From: Arthrobacter bambusae
Lineage (GTDB): Bacteria; Actinomycetota; Actinomycetes; Actinomycetales; Micrococcaceae
Assembly (NCBI RefSeq): GCF_022606295.1
Contig: NZ_JAHHZS010000018.1
Span: 1 to 64,000 of the forward strand
Direction of reading: 5' to 3'
Length of the DNA stretch: 64,000 nucleotides
Shown here: positions 54,778 through 62,921 of the stretch, one piece after another
Numbering within the stretch: position 1 is the first letter of the stretch
How the letters are laid out: the number at the start of each line of letters is the position of its first letter
Notes under the pieces: generated by a model
Told to the model about the DNA's origin: nothing
What the model saw: only the letters and a program-made list of their open reading frames with translations
Database searches by the model: none
Position numbers and translations under genes: made by a program

Positions 54778-55971
54778 CTATGCGTTCCTTCCCACTGGGA
54801 ACTCGTTGCGGATTCGCTCAGTGTCCTCGCCGAGCTCGGGCACCCGCTCATCCGAGAACGAGTCCCAGCTCCCTCCGACGAACGGCGCTTTGAGCGCTGG
54901 CACAGATCCGCCTTGTACCGAGGCCTGATGCCATCGGCCTCGGTCACGCAGCTGGGGATGCTTGGAGAGCTCGATGGTGTTGTTTAGCCTAGCGTTGCCC
55001 AGCTGCGCGGCATCCGCCTTCGCCTGCAGCTCGGCCAGCGTGTGCCGTGAGGTCCACGCGGCGATGTGCGCGTCGAGCGCTTCGCGGTGTTGGATGCGAA
55101 CCTCATTCGTCGCAAAGCGCGTGTCCGTCGCGAACTCGGGATCCGCCATCATGTTGTCACCCGTGAGCTTCAGCCATTCCCGGTTGGATGTCGCGCCAAG
55201 CACGATTGTCTGTCCGTCTCCCGTGGGGTAGGCCCCGTAGGGTGCCAGCATGGGCGTGCCCATGGGAACTGGATCCGGCTGTACTCCGGTGTGGATCACC
55301 TGGTTGAGCGCAAAGCCGCTCATTTCGGAGGCGACGTCGAACATCGCGAGCGGAATGTAGGCTCCCTTTCCTGTTCGCGTCCTCGAGAAGAGGGCGGTCG
55401 CGATCGCTGAGAATGCGTAGAGCGCGGTGCCGATGTCGACTGTCGGCACACCGGGTTTGACCGGAAACCCGGGCGCCCCCGTAAGTGAGCACACGCCGCT
55501 CTCGGCTTGGACCAGCAAGTCGTATGCGCGGCGATGCGACAGCGGGCCGCCGGCACCGAAACCTGAGATATCCACGATGATGAGCTGTGGTAGCCGCTGG
55601 TGCAACTCCTGGGGATCGAAGCCAAGACGGGCGAGCGCCCCTGGCGCCATGTTTGTGACAAACACGTCGGCCCCTGCGAGCAGCGTCTCGAAGACGCCTC
55701 GGTCGGCGTCTTCCTTGAGGTTCAGCCGTGCAGACTCCTTCCCGCGATTCAGCCACACGAAGTGGGCCGACATGCCGTTAACGCACTGATCATAGCTGCG
55801 CGTTGAGTCGCCACCGGCAAACTCCACTTTGATCACGCGCGCGCCGAGCTCCGCGAGATGCCTTGTGGCCAACGGACCGGAAATGGCCTGCTCGATCGAG
55901 ACGACGGTCACGCCCGACAGCGGGCCGGTCGAGGCCTGGGAGTCACCCTCCATGGTTGTGCCGCCGGTCAT
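54778..55971 (-). CDS. Class III CoA-transferase (CaiB/BaiF family)
   Basis: The 397-residue protein has GVTVVSIEQAISGPLATRHL, LGARVIKVEFAGGDSTR, LNRGKESARLNLKED, GFGAGGPLSHRRAYDLLVQA with the catalytic Asp, and GAPGFPVKPGVPTVDIGTAL. The start at ATG 55971 overlaps the enoyl-CoA hydratase stop in ATGA, so the frame reaching to 56094 is not used. It resembles the succinyl-CoA:mesaconate/itaconate or citramalate CoA-transferase group in general layout, but substrate assignment is inference. Confidence 0.9.
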   Translation of the reverse strand: MTGGTTMEGDSQASTGPLSGVTVVSIEQAISGPLATRHLAELGARVIKVEFAGGDSTRSYDQCVNGMSAHFVWLNRGKESARLNLKEDADRGVFETLLAGADVFVTNMAPGALARLGFDPQELHQRLPQLIIVDISGFGAGGPLSHRRAYDLLVQAESGVCSLTGAPGFPVKPGVPTVDIGTALYAFSAIATALFSRTRTGKGAYIPLAMFDVASEMSGFALNQVIHTGVQPDPVPMGTPMLAPYGAYPTGDGQTIVLGATSNREWLKLTGDNMMADPEFATDTRFATNEVRIQHREALDAHIAAWTSRHTLAELQAKADAAQLGNARLNNTIELSKHPQLRDRGRWHQASVQGGSVPALKAPFVGGSWDSFSDERVPELGEDTERIRNEFPVGRNA

Positions 55972-56762
55972 GAGAACTTCGGGTTCCGCTTCTCGCGATG
56001 CGAGGCGACGCCCTCGCGCACGTCGGGTCCGCCGAACCCAAAGAACTCGTAACCGAGCGAGGCCTCGAAGATCGGGAAGGATTGGCGGTACCAATGGTTG
56101 AGTGAGTGCTTCGTCGCCGAGAGCGCGGGTTTCGACCCCGCGGCGAGCTTCTCGGCGACCTCACGCGCAGTCTGTTGCACGAGTTCGTCATCAACGACAC
56201 GGGACACCATGCCGATGCGCTCGGCTTCCTCACCGCGAAGCACCTCGTTTGTAAGGAGATAATATTTTGCCTTTGCCATCGAGGTCAGAAGGGGCCAGGC
56301 GACAGCTGCGTGGTCACCTGCCGCGACGCCGAGACGCACATGCCCGTCGATAATCTTGGCATTCCGGCCAGCGATTGTGATGTCGGCAAGCGCGGCGGTC
56401 ACGAGGCCGGCACCAGCGGCCGGGCCATTGATGGCAGCGATTACCGGCACGGGACACTCGATGAGATTACGTACGAGTTCACGGGCTTCACGGTAAACGC
56501 GGGCACGTACATCAAAATCCGCGATCATGTCCTCGACGACGTCGAAGCTTCCACCCGCGGAGTAAGCGCGCTCCCCTTCCCCTCGGATGATGACGACGCG
56601 GACGCGCTCGTCCTTCCCGATGTCCTGCCAGATCTCGACAAGTTCACGGTGTGCGTCATGGCCAATTGCATGCAGGCCCGGACCGATGAGGTAGATGGTA
56701 ATGATTCCCAGCTCATCGGGGCCCTCGATCTGAAGGGCGGAATACTGCTCATATCCAGACAC
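55968..56762 (-). CDS. Enoyl-CoA hydratase/isomerase family protein
   Basis: The 264-residue crotonase-fold protein has the oxyanion-hole segments [15 protein letters not shown] and [19 protein letters not shown], and a C-terminal helix bundle. At the second position, where hydratases carry a catalytic Glu, it reads [19 protein letters not shown], with Asp-His rather than the classical EFxxG/GxxPGxGGT pattern. It may therefore be an isomerase, hydrolase or other crotonase rather than a true hydratase. Translation is coupled to the CoA-transferase. Its start faces the operon at 56844 across the AT-rich element. Confidence 0.88.
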   Translation of the reverse strand: MSGYEQYSALQIEGPDELGIITIYLIGPGLHAIGHDAHRELVEIWQDIGKDERVRVVIIRGEGERAYSAGGSFDVVEDMIADFDVRARVYREARELVRNLIECPVPVIAAINGPAAGAGLVTAALADITIAGRNAKIIDGHVRLGVAAGDHAAVAWPLLTSMAKAKYYLLTNEVLRGEEAERIGMVSRVVDDELVQQTAREVAEKLAAGSKPALSATKHSLNHWYRQSFPIFEASLGYEFFGFGGPDVREGVASHREKRNPKFS

Positions 56763-56784
56763 GTGACTCCCTTGTTCGCAACCA

Positions 56785-56810
56785 ATTGTATCTACTATAT
56801 AATATTAGAT
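56785..56810. promoter_or_regulatory. AT-rich element between the crotonase and mesaconyl-hydratase operons
   Basis: The site contains ATTGTA (56785-56790) followed by TCTACTATATAATATTAGAT (56791-56810). It sits 22 bases from the crotonase start and 34 from the other ATG, close enough to act as promoter plus operator in both directions. Shared parts: ATTGTAT with the etfB site and CTACTATATAATAT with the 51.1 kb site. Confidence 0.55.
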
Positions 56811-56843
56811 AACACCGAAGGCGGGACACAAAGGAGTCAGTCC

Positions 56844-57728
56844 ATGAGCCAAGCTATCGACTTGCGCGAAGACTACAGCGCATGGGTCTCGCGCAGTGAA
56901 ACCCAAACGGACACCGCGTCGCGGTTCGCCGCGACCGGTCTGGCCGCTGTGCTCGATCACCGAATCGGCCCGGACCTGGATGTTGGTTTTCGTCTCTTCC
57001 CGTTGGCGCATTGGCTGCAGTTCCCGCCAACCGCCACGATGAGTGAACTCGGCGCTGACGGCCACCCCAAGCTGGGAGGTTTCATGCCGCCGCTGCCGTT
57101 GCCGCGCAGAATGTGGGCAGGCAGCAAGATCGCTTTCCACTCACCCATCCTGGTCGGCCAGCAACTCAGTCGCACGACCACCATCGAATCCATCACCCCG
57201 AAACACGGATCAAGCGGACGACTCTGCTTTGTCGGTCTGCGCCATGACGTGAGCGCAGACGGCATCTCCGCGCTGACCGAGCATCAGACCATCGTTTACC
57301 GGGAAGCTGCCGAAGCGGATCCCGCCGCCCCGTCACCGCGGCGTCCGCCCCGTGCTGATACCCCCGCGCCTGAGGGCTGGGACTGGTCACGGGTCAAACG
57401 TGTGGACGAGGTGACACTGTTCCGTTACTCGGCTCTGACGTTCAACTCGCACCGCATCCACTACGACCTGCCCTATGCCACGGAGATCGAAGGGTACCCC
57501 GGTCTTGTCGTGCACGGCCCCCTCTCCGCCACCTTGATGATGGACTCTTTCCTGACGGAGCACCCCGGCTCTCGACTCACCAAATTTGAATTCTCGACGC
57601 GTTCTCCGGTGTTCGTAAACGAGCACGTTCATATCGTCGGACGCGCCGCCGCGGATGGCACCGAGGAACTCGCCGTCATAGCCTCTGGCGGGCAGGCAGC
57701 CGTCACTGCACGCATCAGCTTCCGCTGA
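56844..57728 (+). CDS. MaoC/FAS1-dehydratase-like protein, mesaconyl-C4-CoA hydratase-like
   Basis: The 294-residue protein has two hot-dog halves. The N-terminal half is FAS1-DH-like (MPPLPLPRRMWAGSKIAFHS). The C-terminal half has RYSALTFNSHRIHYDLPYAT, then EGYPGLVVHGPL, the signature of the mesaconyl-C4-CoA/itaconyl-CoA hydratase (HTD2-like) group. Such enzymes hydrate mesaconyl-C4-CoA to citramalyl-CoA. ATG 56844 has AAAGGAG at seven bases; the frame open back to 56106 overlaps the opposite gene. First gene of an operon with thiolase, a C1-C4 transferase-like protein and an SDR. Confidence 0.85.
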   Translation: MSQAIDLREDYSAWVSRSETQTDTASRFAATGLAAVLDHRIGPDLDVGFRLFPLAHWLQFPPTATMSELGADGHPKLGGFMPPLPLPRRMWAGSKIAFHSPILVGQQLSRTTTIESITPKHGSSGRLCFVGLRHDVSADGISALTEHQTIVYREAAEADPAAPSPRRPPRADTPAPEGWDWSRVKRVDEVTLFRYSALTFNSHRIHYDLPYATEIEGYPGLVVHGPLSATLMMDSFLTEHPGSRLTKFEFSTRSPVFVNEHVHIVGRAAADGTEELAVIASGGQAAVTARISFR

Positions 57729-57769
57729 TCCCCACTCACTTTCCAGACCTTTACGAAAAGAGACACGAG

Positions 57770-58966
57770 ATGTCCAGAGCCGCCATTATTGCCCCCGTAC
57801 GCACCGGAGTCGGTGCCTTCGGGAAGTCCCTTCTGCCTGTCAGCGTCGAGCAACTCGGCGCGGCTGTTGTAAGGGCGGTGATCGAGCGTTCGGGCATCGA
57901 TCCCCAGCTTATCGAAGATGTCGTGTTCGCGCAGTCGTACGCGTCGAGCGAGACGCCGTGCGTGGGCCGCTGGGTCGCACTCCAGGCCGGGCTACCGATT
58001 CACACCGCCGGTCTGCAGCTGGACCGCCGCTGCGGCGGGGGGCTACAGGCGATCGCCACCGCCGCCATGATGGTGCAAACCGGTGCCGCCGACGTCGTCA
58101 TCGCCGGGGGCGTCGAGAGCATGAGCAACATCGAGTACTACTCCACGAACATGCGGTGGGGAGCCCGCACGGGCAACACGACCTTCTACGACCGCCTGGA
58201 TCGCGGCCGTGAGCGCTCCCAGCCGGAGGAACGCTTCGGCTACATCTCCGGGATGATCGAGACCGCAGAGAACGTGGCCTATCGCTATGGAATCACACGG
58301 GAGGAAGCCGACGCATTCGCTGTGCGCAGCCACCACAACGCCGCGGCCGCGTGGGAACGGGGAGCCTTCGACAATGAGGTCGTCCCCGTCAGCGTGCCCC
58401 AGCGCAAGGGCGACCCCATCCTCTTTGCGCGGGACGAGGGCATTCGCCCCGATACCAGCATGGAAACCCTCTCCAACCTGCGTCCGCTGATGAAGGACGG
58501 GATCACGACCGCGGGCAACGCCAGCCAACAAAACGACGCGGCCTCCGCGTGCCTCATCGTTTCAGAGGACAAACTCGACGAGTACGGCGTCGAACCAATC
58601 GCGTTCCTCGAGGGCTGGGCCGCCGTAGGATGCGAACCGGCGGAGATGGGACTCGGCCCGGTACCGGCCGTCGAGAAGCTCTTCAAACGCGCGGGCCGCG
58701 GCTGGAGCGACATCGACCTCGTGGAACTCAACGAGGCCTTCGCCGCCCAGGCGCTTGGCGTATTGCGCGGCTGGGGATGGGAGGACCTGGACAGGCTCAA
58801 CGTCAACGGCTCGGGGATCTCACTCGGACACCCGGTCGGCGCGACGGGCGTGCGCATCATGACCACGCTGTTGCATGAGCTCCATCGCCGCGGGGGCGGA
58901 CGCGGACTTGAGACCATGTGCATCGGAGGCGGCCAGGGCATGGCGGCGCTCTTCGAGGTGGTGTGA
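57770..58966 (+). CDS. Thiolase (acetyl-CoA C-acyltransferase)
   Basis: The 398-residue thiolase II-type enzyme has the nucleophilic Cys in LDRRCGGGLQAIATA, GGVESMSN, the His of NEAFAAQALGVL, the NVNGSGISLGHPVGATG segment and the second Cys in METMCIGGGQGMA-like LETMCIGGGQGMA. All catalytic residues are present. It splits a 3-oxoacyl-CoA or runs in reverse. Its presence shows that ordinary beta-oxidation accompanies the mesaconyl-CoA branch. The following gene starts directly at its stop. Confidence 0.93.
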   Translation: MSRAAIIAPVRTGVGAFGKSLLPVSVEQLGAAVVRAVIERSGIDPQLIEDVVFAQSYASSETPCVGRWVALQAGLPIHTAGLQLDRRCGGGLQAIATAAMMVQTGAADVVIAGGVESMSNIEYYSTNMRWGARTGNTTFYDRLDRGRERSQPEERFGYISGMIETAENVAYRYGITREEADAFAVRSHHNAAAAWERGAFDNEVVPVSVPQRKGDPILFARDEGIRPDTSMETLSNLRPLMKDGITTAGNASQQNDAASACLIVSEDKLDEYGVEPIAFLEGWAAVGCEPAEMGLGPVPAVEKLFKRAGRGWSDIDLVELNEAFAAQALGVLRGWGWEDLDRLNVNGSGISLGHPVGATGVRIMTTLLHELHRRGGGRGLETMCIGGGQGMAALFEVV

Positions 58967-58967
58967 A

Positions 58968-60179
58968 ATGTCCCGGCACACACCCCGCCCGGCTCCGCTT
59001 GCGGGCCTTCGCGTCGTCGAGATCTCGGCCTTCGTCGCAGCCCCCCTCGGCGGCATGACGCTCGCCCAACTCGGCGCCGAGGTGATCCGGATCGACCCCA
59101 TCGGCGGGAACATCGACCACAGCCGCTGGCCAGTCACGGATGACGGCAAGAGCATTTACTGGGCGAGCCTGAACAAGGGCAAACAGTCGGTGACGCTCAA
59201 CCTCAACAGCATCGAGGGCCAGGCGATCGCGACCGAGATCATCGCCTCCGCGGGCACGCTGATCACGAACCTTCCGAGCCGCGGATGGCTCAGCTACCAG
59301 AATCTCGTTCAGCAGCGCCCTGACCTTGTGATGCTGAGACTCACCGGCAGTCACGATGGCTCCCCCGCCGTCGACTACACGGTCAACGCCGCAAGCGGAT
59401 TTCCCGCGATCACCGGTTCCGACATGGAACCAATCAATCATGCCCTCCCGGCATGGGACATTGCCGCCGGGCTTTACATTGCGATGGGCGTGCTCGGCGC
59501 GGAGCTCGAACGGCGTCACTCCGGCGAGGGACAGGAAATCAACATTGCCCTGTCCGACGTCATGCTCGCGACGGTGGGAAATTTAGGCTACGTGGCGGAG
59601 ATCCAAGTCAACGGCGCTACCCGCGGCCCCCTCGGCAACGGACTCTACGGCGCCTACGGCCAAAGCTTCACCTCCTCCGACGGGCGCGACGTTATGGTAG
59701 TCGTCATCTCAAATCGGCACTGGCGCTCCCTCGGCGAGGCGACGGGGCTCACAGACAAGCTAGCGATGATCGGTCCCATGCTCGACGTGGATCTCGGGAG
59801 TGAGGGCGGCCGCTATGAAGCACGCGAGGCCATCGACGCGGTGCTGAGACCTTGGTTCGCAGGGCACACCGCCGAAGAAGCCTCGAAAGTGCTCGCGAAC
59901 GCAGGCGTGCTCCAGGGCATATTTCAAACCTTCGAGGAACTCGTCACGCGCGATCCGCGCTGCTCGACCGCGAACCCGCTCTTCACCGAGATTGACCAGC
60001 CCGGAATCGGACGGGTGCTCGCGCCGCGAATCCCGCTCAGCTATCTGGGCTCACCCCTCGCCGACGCTCAACCCGCGCCGGTGCTCGGTGAAAGCACTCA
60101 TGAGGTCCTAACCACGGTTCTGGGTCGATCGTCGGACGAAATCGCTCGCCTCAGAACAAGCGGGATCCTCGCCTCCTGA
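58968..60179 (+). CDS. CoA-transferase, 2-methylfumaryl-CoA isomerase (mesaconyl-CoA C1-C4 transferase)-like
   Basis: The 403-residue class III CoA-transferase matches from memory the 2-methylfumaryl-CoA isomerase (Mct) of the 3-hydroxypropionate bicycle in many segments: RVVEISAFVAAPLGGMTLAQ, VIRIDPIGGNIDHSRWP, NLPSRGWLSYQNL, DYTVNAASGFPAITG (catalytic Asp), ALPAWDIAAG, DPRCSTANPLF and QPGIGRVLAP. Mct moves CoA within mesaconate from C1 to C4. The start ATG 58968 overlaps the thiolase stop region (TGAAATG). With the adjacent hydratase this gives the step mesaconyl-C1-CoA to citramalyl-CoA. Confidence 0.82.
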   Translation: MSRHTPRPAPLAGLRVVEISAFVAAPLGGMTLAQLGAEVIRIDPIGGNIDHSRWPVTDDGKSIYWASLNKGKQSVTLNLNSIEGQAIATEIIASAGTLITNLPSRGWLSYQNLVQQRPDLVMLRLTGSHDGSPAVDYTVNAASGFPAITGSDMEPINHALPAWDIAAGLYIAMGVLGAELERRHSGEGQEINIALSDVMLATVGNLGYVAEIQVNGATRGPLGNGLYGAYGQSFTSSDGRDVMVVVISNRHWRSLGEATGLTDKLAMIGPMLDVDLGSEGGRYEAREAIDAVLRPWFAGHTAEEASKVLANAGVLQGIFQTFEELVTRDPRCSTANPLFTEIDQPGIGRVLAPRIPLSYLGSPLADAQPAPVLGESTHEVLTTVLGRSSDEIARLRTSGILAS

Positions 60180-60239
60180 CGACCGGCTGAGCCGCCCCGG
60201 CCGCCGGCACCTCAACATCACCCTGCAAGGAGAATCACC

Positions 60240-60983
60240 ATGGCATTACTCAAAGACCGCACGGCCGTCATCACCGGCTCTGCACAAGGGATCGGCTACG
60301 CGATCGCCGAAGCATTCGCCGCCGAGGGTGCAAACGTTGTCATCGCCGACATCAACGCCGATGCCGCTAACGAGGCGGCGGCACAGCTTGCGATCGGTAA
60401 TCGTGCCATCGGCGCCGCCTGCAACGTCGCGGTCGCCGAGGACATTGACGCGCTCGTACAAGCTGCAACCAACACCTTCGGAACCCTCGACGTATTCGTC
60501 AACAATGCGGGCATAACCCGCGATGCAACAATGCGGAAGATGACCGAGGAGATGTTCGACCAGGTTATCTCCGTGCATCTGCGGGGCAGCTGGCTAGGCA
60601 CGCGCGCTGCTTCCAACATCATGCGCAATCAGCGGCATGGAGGATCCATCGTCAATATCTCGTCGATCTCCGGCAAGGTTGGACTGCTTGGCCAAACCAA
60701 CTACAGCGCAGCGAAGGCTGGCATTGTAGGACTCACGAAGGCCGCTGCAAAGGAGGTCGGTTTCGCGAATGTGCGGGTCAACTCCGTGATGCCAGGGCTC
60801 ATCCGCACGCCCATGACTGAGGGCATGCGTGAGGACATCAAGGAGGCACGGCTGAAGGAGATCGCGCTCGGTCGCATGGGAGAACCCGCCGAGATCGCTC
60901 AGGCTGTGCTCTTCCTTGCCAGCGACATGTCTAGCTACATATCAGGCGCAGTGATCGAGGTTACGGGCGGGCGACACATGTAA
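60240..60983 (+). CDS. Short-chain dehydrogenase/reductase (FabG-like)
   Basis: The 247-residue classical SDR has the cofactor motif TGSAQGIGYAIA, ADINAD (acidic end of strand 2, suggesting NAD(H)), NNAGITRDATM, the catalytic Ser in ISSISGKVG and the YSAAKAG Tyr-Lys pair. It is close in plan to 3-oxoacyl reductases/3-hydroxyacyl-CoA dehydrogenases. CAAGGAG precedes the ATG by eight bases. Last gene of the operon, probably oxidising the 3-hydroxyacyl-CoA ahead of the thiolase. Confidence 0.92.
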   Translation: MALLKDRTAVITGSAQGIGYAIAEAFAAEGANVVIADINADAANEAAAQLAIGNRAIGAACNVAVAEDIDALVQAATNTFGTLDVFVNNAGITRDATMRKMTEEMFDQVISVHLRGSWLGTRAASNIMRNQRHGGSIVNISSISGKVGLLGQTNYSAAKAGIVGLTKAAAKEVGFANVRVNSVMPGLIRTPMTEGMREDIKEARLKEIALGRMGEPAEIAQAVLFLASDMSSYISGAVIEVTGGRHM

Positions 60984-61370
60984 GCATTTGCCCGGGTGGA
61001 AATGACCGGGATCAGATTCCAGAGCTGCTGAAACTCAGGCGACCGGCCTGCAGGATACAAAGGGCGTCAAACAGGTGCGGTAAGTTGCCTAGAGATATGA
61101 AGTGAGGGTTGCGGATCTTTCCGTCCGGGACGGGCATTATCGCCGGGGCGGTCCCGCAGTGCCGGCTTAGGGTGCTCCGCTGCGCCCGGATGGAGGGCGG
61201 CGCTGCGGGACCTGGAACCCGGCGGTGATGTCCTTTATTCCGGACGGGCAAGTGGGGCCGGGGCCTTCTGTTTCACAGGGCCGTGGGTTGCCATTAACGG
61301 CTCCCTTGGCCTGACGGCTCCTCGGGGGTGCAATGGTAGTGCCACATGTGAGGTTTGGGAGGTCCCGGCT
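60984..61370. other. Non-coding segment, partly the left end of the next IS110 element
   Basis: No gene is recognisable. The last 250 bases or so probably belong to the following IS110 element and are rich in GC hairpins (for example GGCCGTGGGTTGCCATTAACGG region near 61280). Whether they encode a bridge RNA cannot be decided, because there is no second copy here to compare. Confidence 0.4.
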
Positions 61371-62477
61371 ATGTTTGAGCATACTTTCATTGGTCTGGAT
61401 GTTCACGCGGTCAACGTGGTGGGACATGCGCTGAACCCGGCCACCGGTGAAGTCAGCGCCCACACGATGCCCGCTGACCCGGCCCTGGTCCTGGAATGGA
61501 TCCGCCGGTTCGCCCCGCCGGTCAAGGTCGTCTACGAATCCGGCCCGACCGGGTTCGTCCTGGCCCGTCACCTGCGGGCCGCGGACGTCAACTGCGTGGT
61601 TGCGGCGTCCTCGAAACTGCTGCGCGCTCCCGGGGACCGGGTGAAAAACGACCGGCGCGACGCCCAGGTTTTGGCCGAGATGCTCGCCGTCGGGTCGGTC
61701 ACCGAGGTGCGGATCCCGGACGCCGAGGAAGAAGCCTTGCGGGATCTGTCCCGGCTGCGCTCCGGCACGGCCACGGGCCTCGCGCACGCCCGCCAGCACG
61801 TGAACGCCATCCTGCTCCGGCACGGCATCCGCTACCCGAAGGACACCCGGTGGACGAAGGAACACCGCGCGTGGCTGCACCGCCAGCGCTTTGACGAACC
61901 GGCCCTGCAGTTCACCTATCAGGCCGATGTCGAGCAGGCCGAGCTGCTCGCCGCGCACCTGGCACGGATCGACAAACACGTCACCGCCACGGCGGCGGCC
62001 TGCCGCTACTCCCCGGTGATTGAGGCGTTGATGTGTCTGCGGGGCATCCGGATCACGACCGCGTTCGGGCTGGCCGTGGAGATTGGGGACTGGACGCGCT
62101 TCACCGGTTCATCCATCGGCTCCTACCTCGGGCTGGTGCCCAGTGAGAACTCTTCCGGCCAGTCCCGGCACCAGGGCCCGATCACCAAAGCCGGCAACAC
62201 CTACGCCCGCAAACTCCTGATTGAAGCCGCCTGGCAGCACCGGCGCCCTTACACCCGGCCCGGGGAGCGGCTGCTGCGCCAGCTCGACCATGTGGGCCCG
62301 GCAACCCGTATCCGGGCCCTGGAGGGAAACCACCGGCTCCACCACAAATGGGAAGTCTTCGATCAGCGCCACAAAATGTCCGTCAAGGCCAACACCGCGA
62401 TCGCCCGCGAGCTCGCCGGCTGGTGCTGGTCCGTGGCCGCCCCGCTCCAGCAGGGAGAACGCATGACCGCGGCCTGA
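61371..62477 (+). CDS. IS110-family transposase
   Basis: The 368-residue protein has the DEDD RuvC-like domain (FIGLDVHAVNVVG, VVYESGPTGFVLARHL, KNDRRDAQVLAEML) and the C-terminal Tnp20 domain (SPVIEALMCLRGIRITTAFG, YLGLVPSENSSGQSRHQGPI) containing the conserved Ser. No frameshift. GGGAGG lies eight bases before the ATG. It is only distantly related to the IS110 transposase at 62.9 kb. Element ends could not be set, since IS110 members lack terminal inverted repeats. Confidence 0.92.
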   Translation: MFEHTFIGLDVHAVNVVGHALNPATGEVSAHTMPADPALVLEWIRRFAPPVKVVYESGPTGFVLARHLRAADVNCVVAASSKLLRAPGDRVKNDRRDAQVLAEMLAVGSVTEVRIPDAEEEALRDLSRLRSGTATGLAHARQHVNAILLRHGIRYPKDTRWTKEHRAWLHRQRFDEPALQFTYQADVEQAELLAAHLARIDKHVTATAAACRYSPVIEALMCLRGIRITTAFGLAVEIGDWTRFTGSSIGSYLGLVPSENSSGQSRHQGPITKAGNTYARKLLIEAAWQHRRPYTRPGERLLRQLDHVGPATRIRALEGNHRLHHKWEVFDQRHKMSVKANTAIARELAGWCWSVAAPLQQGERMTAA

Positions 62478-62638
62478 CCCCGAACGTGCCCCCGGGACGT
62501 GATGCAAGTGCGATGGCAGCACCCGGAGCTAACTCGAGAGCCAACTATGAGCAGACGGCCCCAACCGTCGACGCCCGATCCTAGACACCGATAATGCTCC
62601 AGCCGAACAGATCGTCATGCGGTAACCAACCCGCGAAT

Positions 62639-62921
62639 ATCTCTAATGGTTAGTAGCCGACCCGAGGCCGGCTGGCAGACTGGCTGCCATTCCTGCCGGG
62701 CGTGACTCAGCGCATATCTGACCTGTTCGCTATTGCAGTGTCTTGAGACTGACCCGTCCGCCCGGCCGGAGCGGCACCAGTCTGACCCACTGCGATGGCT
62801 TGATAGAAGGTTGTCCGACCCGCCCGTGACCGGCCGGCCGTGACTCGTTAGAGATTTGCCTCGAAGTGACTCTTCCCCCGGACCGGCGCCGTGATGGCCC
62901 CTAACGAAAGGAGACGCCACA
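62639..62921 (+). ncRNA. Candidate bridge RNA region of the right-hand IS110
   Basis: These 283 bases before the transposase start match the arrangement upstream of the truncated copy at 18.8 kb: ATCTCTAATGG at the outer edge, GGCTGGCAGACTGGC at offset 31, and CGATGGCTTGATAGAAGGTTG at 62793-62813. Conservation of blocks without an open frame, in elements whose proteins have diverged, argues for a functional RNA. In characterised IS110 elements the left non-coding end gives a bridge RNA that pairs with target and donor DNA. Confidence 0.55.

Noticed and set aside
56106..56843. Upstream extension of the mesaconyl-hydratase-like gene to 540 codons
   Set aside because: The extension is antisense to the crotonase gene and crosses the AT-rich promoter element; a good ribosome site precedes ATG 56844.
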